Origin: Phycisphaerae bacterium
Lineage (GTDB): Bacteria; Planctomycetota; Phycisphaerae; UBA1845; PWPN01
NCBI GenBank assembly: GCA_012719955.1
Contig: JAAXZI010000259.1
Location: 1-35,455 of the forward strand
Length of the DNA stretch: 35,455 bases
Reading direction: 5' to 3'
Positions within the stretch are counted from its first letter, which is position 1. Each line of letters starts with the position of its first letter. Under the pieces are notes generated by a model. That model was not told the origin of the DNA. It searched no databases and saw nothing but the letters and a program-made list of their open reading frames with translations. The translations under genes and the position numbers were made by a program. Of the stretch, positions 17,842 to 25,918 are shown piece by piece.

Positions 17842-18969
17842 TCAGGATATCAGCGCGCGTTCGATGTACTGACGGCTGACCCGATCCCAGCCGTAGAGCT
17901 TCGAACGTTCCAAATTCCTGGTCCCCATTTGACGCCGCAAGGGGGCATTTTCGATCAACTGGAGGAGAGCGTCGGCCATCTCATCGGGGCGGTCAGGCTC
18001 CACGACGATGCCATTGTCCCCGGTGTGGATGGCGTCCTGGCTGCCGCTGATGTTGGTCACCACGGCAGGCAAACCGGCGGCCATCGCCTCGATCACCACC
18101 AGGGCAAACATCTCCCAGATGGAAGGCGAGAAGAAGATGTCTGCCTGCTGGTACATGGCAATCAGCTCGTCGCCGTACAAGCCGGGGCAGAGAATGACCC
18201 GCTCCTCAAGTTCAAGCTCTTTCACAAGCGGCTGCCACTCCTCAAGCCATCTACCGACAATGACGTAACGCGCTTGCGGAGCGCGGGCCGCAACCTTCGC
18301 AAATGCCCTGATCCCCGTCCCGTAGGCTTTCTGCGGATGATTCCGCCCGACGCTGAGGATGATCAGCGAATCGGCCGGAAGCCCCAGTTTTTCGCGGATA
18401 TTCACGTCCACGCGGGACTTGAACTTGTCCAGATCCACGCCATTGGGAATATCCAGGATTCGATCGGGGCGAACACCAATTTCCTCCATCAATTTTCGGG
18501 CATGGCTACTGATTGCGATGGCGCCCACGGAATCATTCAGCGCATCGCGCAGAATCGCGTCGATGTTCCATCTCTGCCTGTAACCCCAGTAAAACTTGGT
18601 CAGTTCTCCACCGTGGCAGGTGATCAGATACCTGGGCAGGGGACGAATGCGGCTGAGCCACACCCCGGTGGGATAGCCAAAGTGAGCCGACACCAGGTCG
18701 GGGCGGAAATCTCGAAGCAGCGCGGCAATACTCCTGACCGCAAACCCCTGAAACGGGAATCGATGATAGCCAAACCGCGCCGTGCCACGCAGCATCCTGA
18801 AGCGTTTGACGCTATATGTCGCATCAGGATGCGTCGCTTTGTCGGTAATGGTATTCATCACGCAGACCTCGTGGCCTTGACGGGACCACTGGCAGGCCAG
18901 GTGATGCATGACGAGCTCCGCCCCCCCCACCCAGGGCAGAAAGGATGGACAGACGATTGCGATCCTGAT
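17842..18969 (-). CDS. Glycosyltransferase family 4 with a probable ATC start codon
   Basis: A 375-residue GT-B glycosyltransferase if read from ATC 18969. The first residues are then IRIAIVCPSFLPWVGGAE, the complete first strand and glycine loop of GT4. Later segments are ITCHGGELTKFYW, SVGRNHPQKAYGTG and LVVIEAMAAGLPAVVTN. The first ordinary start codon, GTG at 18930 (codon 14), would cut off the first strand, which every family member needs. No ATG, GTG or TTG lies between that GTG and the in-frame TGA at 18973-18975. A perfect GGAGG sits seven bases before the ATC, right after the stop of the previous gene. This favours ATC initiation or a base error at an original ATG. The gene is 12 bases from its upstream neighbour, and its product would add one sugar. 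Confidence 0.85.
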   Translation of the reverse strand: MRIAIVCPSFLPWVGGAELVMHHLACQWSRQGHEVCVMNTITDKATHPDATYSVKRFRMLRGTARFGYHRFPFQGFAVRSIAALLRDFRPDLVSAHFGYPTGVWLSRIRPLPRYLITCHGGELTKFYWGYRQRWNIDAILRDALNDSVGAIAISSHARKLMEEIGVRPDRILDIPNGVDLDKFKSRVDVNIREKLGLPADSLIILSVGRNHPQKAYGTGIRAFAKVAARAPQARYVIVGRWLEEWQPLVKELELEERVILCPGLYGDELIAMYQQADIFFSPSIWEMFALVVIEAMAAGLPAVVTNISGSQDAIHTGDNGIVVEPDRPDEMADALLQLIENAPLRRQMGTRNLERSKLYGWDRVSRQYIERALIS

Positions 18970-18976
18970 GGCTCAG

Positions 18977-18981
18977 CCTCC
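18977..18981 (-). promoter_or_regulatory. Ribosome binding site that decides the ATC start
   Basis: GGAGG lies immediately after the TAA stop (18984-18982) of the upstream glycosyltransferase and seven bases before ATC 18969-18967. The spacing is ideal for initiation there and far too long for the GTG at 18930, so the site points to the non-standard codon. Confidence 0.75.
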
Positions 18982-20097
18982 TTACAGCAGGGACTCGTAG
19001 AAAGTCAGCAGCTTGCGCGCGCTGGCATCCCAACTAAAATGCTTTTCGACGGTGGCACGATTACGGCAGCCTGTCGCAGCGCGGGCCTCCGGGTGCTCAG
19101 CCCACCAGACCATGGCATCGGCGAGCCCTGCCACATCGCCCGGCTTGACCAGGGTCCCCGCCTGATGATCCTCGATAAAGCGGGGCAAGTGCCCCACCTG
19201 CGACAGGATCAGCGGAAGACCCGAACTCATGGCTTCCAGCGCAACCAGGCTGAACGACTCGTACTGGCTTACCAGGGTGAAGCAATCGGCCGCACGATAC
19301 TGATCGGCCAGGGCACGCCCACTCAGAAAGCCGGGAAACTCCACGGCCCCGCTTAACCCCAGCCCCTCCACTTTCCGGCGAATCACGGGCAGGCAGTTGC
19401 CGTCCCCGACGATCGTCAGCGTAAGCTCCGGCAAGCGACGGCGGGCGGCGGCAAAACCGTCCACAAGGAAGTCCAGGTTTTTCACAGGAATACAACGTCC
19501 GACAAAGATGAACCGGCATTGACCGGCCCTCCCGGAACGTTTTTCCGGCGGATGAAAGAGGTCCATATCGCAGCCGGCCACGATCAAGGCGGGTTTGAGA
19601 CCCATTTGCAGCGCGCCCTCGTAGGAGGCGCCGTGAGTAAAGCAGCCGGAACAGCGCCGCGTCCAGGCCGCCATGGTTGGCGTCGGGGGCCCCGGAAAAC
19701 GGACCACCGCCTTCCGTCCGGCCTCCGTCAACCGCGCGGCCACTTCGGCCAGGGCGCATACCTGGAAGACATCCGTATCCCTGTCCCGGGCGAGTATGTG
19801 GGAAATCACCCGCCGACCGAACCAGAGGTCATCCTTGCGCCGGGCGCGCATACCAATCGAACGCACTACCCGGTATCGACTGTTCCCATGCCGGTACTCA
19901 AAGCCTCTCAGGTATGGAGACCGGATGTAATGCGTTTCGAATTCTTCCAGCGGGCAATCCAGCCCGAACACCCTCCGGCCCACCACAAACCGCACCTGGG
20001 CCCCCAGCCGCTGCAATGCCCGGGCCATGTTCAGGTCAAAGCATTCACCCCCGCCGCGCAGAATGCCCATCATGCGGTTAATGAACGTGATCTTCAT
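18982..20097 (-). CDS. Glycosyltransferase family 4
   Basis: A 371-residue GT-B glycosyltransferase. KITFINRMMGILRGGGECFDL is the N-terminal strand with the glycine loop. RFIFVGRCIPVKNLDFL and SLVALEAMSSGLPLIL are the donor-binding landmarks of the C-terminal half. ATG 20097 is chosen because family similarity begins there and AGAGGA lies about 11 bases upstream; a longer frame to 20205 runs into the deacetylase gene. It is 28 bases downstream of the deacetylase and 12 bases upstream of the ATC-start glycosyltransferase. It probably adds a sugar to the lipid-linked repeat unit; which one is unknown. Confidence 0.9.
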   Translation of the reverse strand: MKITFINRMMGILRGGGECFDLNMARALQRLGAQVRFVVGRRVFGLDCPLEEFETHYIRSPYLRGFEYRHGNSRYRVVRSIGMRARRKDDLWFGRRVISHILARDRDTDVFQVCALAEVAARLTEAGRKAVVRFPGPPTPTMAAWTRRCSGCFTHGASYEGALQMGLKPALIVAGCDMDLFHPPEKRSGRAGQCRFIFVGRCIPVKNLDFLVDGFAAARRRLPELTLTIVGDGNCLPVIRRKVEGLGLSGAVEFPGFLSGRALADQYRAADCFTLVSQYESFSLVALEAMSSGLPLILSQVGHLPRFIEDHQAGTLVKPGDVAGLADAMVWWAEHPEARAATGCRNRATVEKHFSWDASARKLLTFYESLL

Positions 20098-20125
20098 GGC
20101 ACGACGCATCCTCTGATCTGAATCC

Positions 20126-20980
20126 TCAGCCGGCGGCTTCCGGTGTCTTGTGACAGAGCTCTCCCAGCGTACAGAACCGAACCTGATCTCCGGCCGACAG
20201 GACATGGTCCCAGAACCGCTCCAGGATCTGCCGAATGGTCAACGGTTGCCCACGACCCGGTCTGTCGAACTCCCAGTAATGCGTCGCCAGGCAGAAAACG
20301 CCGCCATTTTGTCGAACGCGGTCAAAAGCCGCGACCAGGCTCTCCAATGTGACCACCGGCGTCAAGCCATGGTACGGCAATTCCCGATGTCCATCCGGAA
20401 AAACAAGCGGCCAGGGCCGCCGAAAACCATGCCGACGGTGCCACAGCCGCTCCCGCAGTCCGATGGCCAGCACCCGCGGATCCCACCCGCGCACGGAAGG
20501 CTTGAAAGAAGGAATTCCACTGATGTGCAACCCTGCGGAGACAACTGCCTGATAGCCGCGTCCCCCCAGGGAGTTGTGGGGCGGCACGAAGACCTGGATC
20601 GGTTGCCCCAGCAGCTCTTCAAGATACTTACGGCCCGCGCGCACCTTTCCGGACAGATCATCGCCGGCAACAAATTCATACCCGTCGGGCTCGTCCCGGT
20701 GATGGTAACCATGAAGCGTTGCATGAACCCGCCGGGCCGCGATGGCCTCGCGCAGAAAGTCGACCAGCGCTGGATTCTCCTCGAGCGGAAAGAGTCGGTT
20801 GCCGGTCCAGTGCTCCTTCGGCACGACGCCCGATTTTGTGCAGGCATGCACCGGTACGATCGACAGCGATACCGGGCAGGTATCCCAGATCCGGCCGTAA
20901 CACGACTCCAGATCCTGCGGCCTCGTGAAGTAGCAGGTGTCGTCGTCGCGGATGGCGAAGTACACCGGATTCAGGCTCAT
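20126..20980 (-). CDS. Polysaccharide deacetylase-like protein (NodB fold, DUF2334-type)
   Basis: A 284-residue protein with the metal-site pattern of the deacetylase superfamily. RDDD at residues 11-14 supplies the aspartates, HGYHH at 90-94 the histidines, VPPHNS near 132-137 a further loop, and ATHYWEF a late histidine block. It has no signal peptide, so it would act in the cytoplasm, perhaps removing an acetyl group from a lipid-linked sugar. It differs clearly from the deacetylase at 3595-4488 (TVDLEDW type), so the locus holds two unlike enzymes of this fold. AAGGATC stands directly before ATG 20980, with GGGAGAG just upstream. The flippase gene ends 64 bases before it. The substrate is unknown. 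Confidence 0.82.
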   Translation of the reverse strand: MSLNPVYFAIRDDDTCYFTRPQDLESCYGRIWDTCPVSLSIVPVHACTKSGVVPKEHWTGNRLFPLEENPALVDFLREAIAARRVHATLHGYHHRDEPDGYEFVAGDDLSGKVRAGRKYLEELLGQPIQVFVPPHNSLGGRGYQAVVSAGLHISGIPSFKPSVRGWDPRVLAIGLRERLWHRRHGFRRPWPLVFPDGHRELPYHGLTPVVTLESLVAAFDRVRQNGGVFCLATHYWEFDRPGRGQPLTIRQILERFWDHVLSAGDQVRFCTLGELCHKTPEAAG

Positions 20981-21044
20981 GATCCTTCTCTCCCGATGCC
21001 TCTATTCCCGGAGAAGCACATGACATGCCTTTCCCAGTCTTTTC

Positions 21045-22595
21045 CTACCGAAGCCCACTGCCGGTCAACACCTCCTCAGCCTTGGCGCTTCGCTCTCGCC
21101 CTCTGAGCAATCTCACGAGACTCGCGCCTGGTTTCGGAACAAGCGACTCGATCAAGCGAATATCCTCGGGTGAAGCCAGCCGCAGGAAGACTACGGCATA
21201 CACGAGTAATCCAACGGCCAGGTACATTGGAACAATCCATTGCCGATACAACAGGATCTGCAGCAAACCACACGCTGCCAGCAGAGCCCCTGGCAGCAGC
21301 ACCGTTCGCAGCCCTTGCTTGTCCATCCGGAATGAAAAGATGTCTCGCAGCAGATGCACTGAATAGATCCCATGGGCCAGCTTGGCGGCCACCCGCGACG
21401 CGGCAATGCCTGCCAGCCCCAGCGTCCAGCCGAAGGGAACCAGCGTGGCCAGGAGAGTGATGCTCTGCAGGATGATGCTCACCAGACGCTTCTTGGGTGA
21501 CGCCAATACCATCACACACATCGAATGCGGGCTGAACCCTCCGGAGACAAGCAGAACCAGCGTCAACACCATGAAAGGCGCTGCCCCGGCACGATAAGCC
21601 GGCCCCCCCAGGAGGTCGATCAACCAGAATGAGCCAATCATCAGGGCCGTGCAGACCGGAACCAGCACGTAAATGTAGACGCGTCTCAAACGCTCAAACC
21701 CATGTCGAACAGCCGTCACTCCGTCCGCCGCAATCGTCGAAATGTTCGCCAGGGCCACATTGTTCATGGATTCGATCAGCGTGAACAGCCGATCACAAAG
21801 GGTTCGCGGGATGTAGTACGTCGCCAGGGCGCTCGGCGTCATCAGAAGCCCGACCAGCCATTGGTCCGCGAACATCACCAGGTAACCGGCATAGTCCTCG
21901 GCATAGAAGGGCCACGACTCCCTGATGTATCTCAGGATTTCCCGCCATCGGACAGGACCGATCAGATAGTGCCGAACGTGAACAGCGCCAACCAGGGCCA
22001 CGACCGCGTTGGCCCCCGCCATCCCCAGGAGCATCCCCGGCGTACCGAACAACAGATAGCTTCCGATCGCACTGACCGGCTGAATGATCTGGGAAAGCAG
22101 CGTATTGATCCCCATCTGGGTGAACAGGGAGCATCCGCGCATGAGCTGCCAGACGATCGAGTTGAATCCCAGGGCCAGGATAGCTGGCGCCAGCAGGGCC
22201 ACGTGAAAAGCGTCTGCCGAAGCGCTCACCGTTTCCGTCTGATCATCTTCCAGCAGCAGCCCGGCCAGCACTTTCGATCCAGCCACTACGGCCAGCGAAC
22301 ACACGATCAGCATGCCAGTCGTGACCGCCACGAAGGCATGACTGAGGCGTGCGGCTTGTTCCGGTTCGCTGACCCGTAACCGGGGCATCTGCCGGGCCAG
22401 ATATAACCCCAGCCCCATGTTGCTAACCAGGTAGCTCAAGGAACCGAGCATGCCCAGCACGGAAATGAGCGCAACATCCGACTGCTTCAGGACACGTGTG
22501 TAGAAAACCACGCTCACCAGCGCGCTGACCATCCCGGTCACACGGGTTGCCATCAGGATCAAGGTATGGCGCGCAGCCGTTCGGGCAATGCTCAT
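21045..22595 (-). CDS. wzx: Polysaccharide repeat-unit flippase (Wzx-like, MATE/MOP superfamily)
   Basis: A 516-residue polytopic membrane protein with about twelve to fourteen hydrophobic helices over its length. The N-terminus (residues 1-55) has the opening RHTLILMATRVTGMVSALVS, typical of oligosaccharide flippases of the MOP superfamily. Such proteins move undecaprenyl-diphosphate-linked repeat units from the inner to the outer face of the cytoplasmic membrane. The length of around 500 residues, with a short positively charged tail, fits the family. With the phosphoglycosyltransferase at 25919 and the Wzy-like protein at 15712 it forms the core of a Wzx/Wzy pathway. ATG 22595 is used; the Shine-Dalgarno sequence is weak. 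It lies 31 bases after the glycoside-hydrolase-like gene. Confidence 0.87.
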   Translation of the reverse strand: MSIARTAARHTLILMATRVTGMVSALVSVVFYTRVLKQSDVALISVLGMLGSLSYLVSNMGLGLYLARQMPRLRVSEPEQAARLSHAFVAVTTGMLIVCSLAVVAGSKVLAGLLLEDDQTETVSASADAFHVALLAPAILALGFNSIVWQLMRGCSLFTQMGINTLLSQIIQPVSAIGSYLLFGTPGMLLGMAGANAVVALVGAVHVRHYLIGPVRWREILRYIRESWPFYAEDYAGYLVMFADQWLVGLLMTPSALATYYIPRTLCDRLFTLIESMNNVALANISTIAADGVTAVRHGFERLRRVYIYVLVPVCTALMIGSFWLIDLLGGPAYRAGAAPFMVLTLVLLVSGGFSPHSMCVMVLASPKKRLVSIILQSITLLATLVPFGWTLGLAGIAASRVAAKLAHGIYSVHLLRDIFSFRMDKQGLRTVLLPGALLAACGLLQILLYRQWIVPMYLAVGLLVYAVVFLRLASPEDIRLIESLVPKPGASLVRLLRGRERSAKAEEVLTGSGLR

Positions 22596-22626
22596 GTTGA
22601 ACTCAGATCGGAACTGCTGGCCGAGA

Positions 22627-24450
22627 TCATCGCTCGCCTGGCGCGCCGGGCGAATGTGCGCCCAGCAGCCGGCCGAACTCCTCCAGCCCCTCGTACCGTT
22701 TCTTCCATGTCGTGAACAGCAGCCCCCTGGCGTGCGGTGTGCGATCCAGGATTTCCAGTGCCTTGCGGGTTGCCGCCGTCACATCGGTCACATCGTCGAA
22801 GTTGATGCTCGCCACCTGCCCGTGTCCTCGTTCGGCGAAGAATTTCAGGCTCTTTTCCAGATCCTTGCCGGTCCAGTTGCAGATCAGCATGTCCCCGGGC
22901 AGCCCTTCCCAGCTCCCGGCCATGGTTCCCTCAACAAGGTAATAATGGTCCCGCGCGTTCCCCGCCGGGGAGAACATGTCATGCCAGGTCACCAGCTCGG
23001 CGCCGGGCACGACCCGCCTCACGGTCGCCACCGTTCGCCGTACGTGGTTCGCCAGTATTTCCCCCGGCGTCTGGCCGGTGCCCTTGCATGCAGCGCAGCT
23101 CCCCCCTGCCCGTATCTCGTTGTAGCCCAGGAACCATCGCTTTGGGGAGCCCAGCGTCCTGTGCAGGCTCCTGATCTGCCGTTCGAACACTGCATCCGCC
23201 GCCGGTTCAGTCATGCAGGCGTCCACCTGACCTCCGTGGACCACCAATGGGTGATAGAAGCTGACCTTCAACCGGGTGCCGTCCGCCAACCCGTTGAGCA
23301 TGCGGATCGAAGGCGGCTCGTGATACCGATCAAAAACGCCCAGCCAGGCCCTTGCTCGCCCCAGGCGTCTGTCTTCGACGCGGGCGTAATCCCGCTCCTC
23401 CCGGTAGGTGATCCGACCGTCTATGCTGCGGACCGTCAGAGGGCATCCCTGCCGGCGAAGGACGTTCACCAACCCGATCTCCACCAGTTCCGCGTCGTCC
23501 AGCCACACCCGTCCGCGGCGTCCATGCCACACCCCCAGATGCACGATGATTTCGGTGTAATCCAGCGAATTGAAAACCGCATGCACCTGTTTCCAGCCCT
23601 GCGAAGCCGCCACCGCGAACGAATTGTATGCCAGCGGCCGATTCGTCCCCGGGGAGAGCCCACTCACGCTGATATTAAACGAGTTGGCGGGCTCCAAACC
23701 CTGCGTCTGGACCCATACGCTCACTCGGTAGCATCGGCGCGGCGTGACTTTGACCCGCTGGTTGATTCGGGCCAGGCCCGGCGGCCGGGTGGATGCTGAC
23801 GGCTCCAAGCGGATGGATTGGCGGCCCGATCTCGCTACGCTCGAATCCGGTATGGTCACCTTTCCGGGACCGTCCTGGGAGCTCCACTCCACGAACCGGT
23901 TTTCTTCCGCACGTTCAAAACCGCCATCGCGGAGGAAGGCCGTCGGATCAGGAACCAGTTGGGCGACTCCCCCGCGCACCTCGAAAACGGCATCGCGAAC
24001 CTCGAACCCCTCCGCCAGATTCGGATCATACGCGAAAAGCCCCTCCGCGCGGGAAACCACTCCAACGTGCGGGATGATCTCGATACCCTGCAACCTGGCG
24101 GCCCGAAGCACCTGCTGGACGTGCCGGTAGTAGGGGCTGGAGGGTCTGTCGTGCCCGTATTTTTCCAGGGTCATGAACTTGGCATCGGACAGGACTATGC
24201 CGTTCAAGCCCGCATCACGCGCCCGGCTGATCAGTTGAAGCGTGGCCGTTACGCTCACCGGATCTGCCAGGTTGACCTGGGCATATACCCAGCGCAATGG
24301 ATAAGGCTCACCTGCCGCGGCGGTGGACAGTATTGCCACCGTCAGCCAGGCCATGATCACTCGATGCGTCGCAGCTCTCATGAAATCGGTCGCACATCCG
24401 GCTTGTGGCCACGGAGCGCTTTTCCAGCGATGCCGCCAACCAAGCCTCAT
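22627..24450 (-). CDS. Secreted TIM-barrel glycoside-hydrolase-like protein with an inserted beta-sandwich
   Basis: A 607-residue protein. A signal peptide is visible: a basic stretch before residue 30, then the hydrophobic [16 protein letters not shown] and a likely cleavage near GEP at 47. Residues 50-165 look like the first strands of a TIM barrel ([31 protein letters not shown]). Residues about 170-325 look like an inserted carbohydrate-binding beta-sandwich (DGGFE ... [11 protein letters not shown]). The barrel then resumes to the end. GYNEIR near 442-447 offers Glu445 as a catalytic candidate, with a nearby CAAC pair. It resembles GH20-type folds, but the family is not certain. ATG 24450 overlaps the stop of the upstream acetyltransferase (ATGA); ATG 24381 is an alternative that gives a shorter signal. 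It may trim or degrade the polymer outside the cell. Confidence 0.75.
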   Translation of the reverse strand: MRLGWRHRWKSAPWPQAGCATDFMRAATHRVIMAWLTVAILSTAAAGEPYPLRWVYAQVNLADPVSVTATLQLISRARDAGLNGIVLSDAKFMTLEKYGHDRPSSPYYRHVQQVLRAARLQGIEIIPHVGVVSRAEGLFAYDPNLAEGFEVRDAVFEVRGGVAQLVPDPTAFLRDGGFERAEENRFVEWSSQDGPGKVTIPDSSVARSGRQSIRLEPSASTRPPGLARINQRVKVTPRRCYRVSVWVQTQGLEPANSFNISVSGLSPGTNRPLAYNSFAVAASQGWKQVHAVFNSLDYTEIIVHLGVWHGRRGRVWLDDAELVEIGLVNVLRRQGCPLTVRSIDGRITYREERDYARVEDRRLGRARAWLGVFDRYHEPPSIRMLNGLADGTRLKVSFYHPLVVHGGQVDACMTEPAADAVFERQIRSLHRTLGSPKRWFLGYNEIRAGGSCAACKGTGQTPGEILANHVRRTVATVRRVVPGAELVTWHDMFSPAGNARDHYYLVEGTMAGSWEGLPGDMLICNWTGKDLEKSLKFFAERGHGQVASINFDDVTDVTAATRKALEILDRTPHARGLLFTTWKKRYEGLEEFGRLLGAHSPGAPGER

Positions 24451-25025
24451 CGGATCGTTTGCAGGTCCAAATCGGTTGCCCTATTTACCGTCGGTCCGAA
24501 GTGTCTCTGACAGAAAGCTCTGAGTTGGGCACGGCTCATTCCCTTGGTGTGCACAGCACGGCCCTGTATGGAGGTCCAGTACTCATCCAGCGACTTAATT
24601 ACTCTGGGGGGGACCCCTGCTGCCACACTGTTGGAAGGAATGTCTTTGGTGACCACTGCGCCCGCACCGATAACCACGTTGTCACCTATGGTGACACCGG
24701 CCAGAATAATAGCGCCGTAACCGATGAACACATTGTTCCCCACGCGAATCGGAGCAAGTAAGCTGATCTCGGGGTGCTTGTCACGGAACACCCACACTCC
24801 GCCGTCATGGGTAATGAATTGAGCTTGAGTGATGCTGACGTGATCTCCGAGAGTAACCAGGTATGGCTCCGCTCCGAAATCGGCGTCAAAGAGCCGGCAA
24901 TCCTTGCCAATTGTAACCCCCTGCTAGCGTGCATACCCCACCGGATCCAGATGACGCTCAAGCATGCCCCGGAGGACGCTGAAGATACGGGGTAGCCTTT
25001 TTATTAATGCAATCAGTTTCCGCAT
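24447..25025 (-). pseudogene. Hexapeptide-repeat acetyltransferase interrupted by an in-frame TAG
   Basis: The frame from ATG 25025 reads MRKLIALIKRLPRIFSVLRG through DPVGYAR (codon 33), then TAG (24926-24924), then [17 protein letters not shown] and a normal left-handed beta-helix with [12 protein letters not shown] and [21 protein letters not shown] to a TGA at 24447. Both sides of the TAG are in one frame and together match a full sugar O-acetyltransferase of about 190 residues. GAGGT stands seven bases before the ATG, so the start looks real. The TAG replaces a residue in a short linker before the helix; one base change from CAG (Gln) or AAG (Lys) would give it. TAG is a genuine stop in this genome (purD uses it), so this is a broken gene, a readthrough case or a sequencing error. 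A GTG restart at 24797 would give only the C-terminal half. Confidence 0.8.
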
Positions 25026-25090
25026 CCCATGTACCTCAAACACGCCGTTTTATCCGCGTCTGGGTAGTCTCCTGCGTTGCACTCTGTGAC

Positions 25091-25114
25091 CTGTCAGTCC
25101 ATACTGTCTGACAG
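25091..25114. promoter_or_regulatory. Inverted repeat between divergent genes, possible operator
   Basis: CTGTCAG (25091-25097) and CTGACAG (25108-25114) are perfect 7-bp arms around a 10-base centre, and CAGT/ACTG repeats nest within it. It lies in the 112 bases between the amber-interrupted acetyltransferase (starts 25025, minus) and a methyltransferase (starts 25138, plus). It overlaps a weak plus-strand -10-like CATACT at 25100-25105, 17 bases after TTGCAC. No T-run follows, so a terminator is less likely than an operator. Confidence 0.4.
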
Positions 25115-25137
25115 ACCGCATGCTGGAATGATTGCTT

Positions 25138-25917
25138 ATGCGAACTCGCACTTGCCCCGACAACCCCTTCGGCCCCACCCGCGCCGGCTACGCCTTCGAG
25201 AAGGTCGCCCGCCGGAACGGGCCGCACCTCGACTTCGGCTGTTTCCAGGCCGAATTTCTCAATGCGCTCAGCCGTGTCGCTCCGGCACGGCGGCTGGTCG
25301 GGGTCGACGCCAATGGTCAGGCCATCCAAACGGCCCGGCAGCGGTTTCCGCATCTGGAGTTGATCCACGCTTCCAACCCTCTGCCGCTGCCCTATGAAGA
25401 CGAGACCTTCGAGTCGATTACGCTGCTCGATGTGCTCGAACACGTGGCTGACCAGATCGCTCTGCTGAATGAACTGCGCCGTACGCTGCGCGATGACGGC
25501 GTCCTCATCGTGACCGTCCCGCGGCAGTATCCGCTCTCGTTCCTCGACCTGGGCAACCTGAAATTCCGCTTTCCCCGGCTGCATCGCCGCTTCTACCTGC
25601 TGCGGCACACCCGCGAGGAATACGAGCGACGGTACGTGTCCAACCCCGACGGCCTGATCGGCGACGTGTCCGCCGAAAAAGCATGGCACGAGCACTTCAC
25701 CGAGCAACATCTCGCCGAGATTCTGGCCCGAGCCGGGCTGGAGGTGGTAGAGTTCGACGGCAGCGCCTTCTTCACCCGCGCTATCAATCCGGCCGCCCTG
25801 CTGCTGAACCGTGTGGGCGTCATGCGCCGCCTGCTGCAACGTCTCGCGGCCGCCGACGCCAGGCGCTTTGCCTCCATGAACCTCTTCTGCACGGCGAGAA
25901 AGAAACCCCCGGCCTGA
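25138..25917 (+). CDS. Class I SAM-dependent methyltransferase, in opposite orientation inside the array
   Basis: A 259-residue methyltransferase of the Methyltransf_11 type. Motif I is HLDFGCFQAEFL, in which the third glycine of the usual D-x-G-x-G-x-G is changed. VGVDANGQAI follows as the acidic SAM-ribose strand, and SITLLDVLEHVADQ is the post-motif. A helical region (residues 160-190) and a C-terminal EHFTEQHLAEIL follow. The ATG at 25138 is preferred over a TTG at 25132; the ribosome binding site is weak. It is the only plus-strand gene between 5.3 and 31.2 kb, and it ends one base before the convergent phosphoglycosyltransferase gene. It may methylate a polymer sugar, but nothing in the sequence names its substrate. 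An inserted or independently controlled gene is likely. Confidence 0.82.
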   Translation: MRTRTCPDNPFGPTRAGYAFEKVARRNGPHLDFGCFQAEFLNALSRVAPARRLVGVDANGQAIQTARQRFPHLELIHASNPLPLPYEDETFESITLLDVLEHVADQIALLNELRRTLRDDGVLIVTVPRQYPLSFLDLGNLKFRFPRLHRRFYLLRHTREEYERRYVSNPDGLIGDVSAEKAWHEHFTEQHLAEILARAGLEVVEFDGSAFFTRAINPAALLLNRVGVMRRLLQRLAAADARRFASMNLFCTARKKPPA

Positions 25918-25918
25918 T

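Noticed and set aside
17794-19356. A 520-residue plus-strand frame opposite two glycosyltransferases.
   Set aside because: An antisense shadow of GC-rich genes; no domain and no start site.
4757-24926. Two in-frame TAG codons (4757-4759 and 24924-24926) raised the idea of TAG recoding.
   Set aside because: purD, the aminotransferase at 2257 and the WbpB-like gene all end at TAG at the expected length, and the first TAG lies in a gene that also has frameshifts.
24686-24961. A 91-residue minus-strand frame over the acetyltransferase's N-terminal half.
   Set aside because: It is in a different frame from the one that reads as acetyltransferase and carries no family motif.
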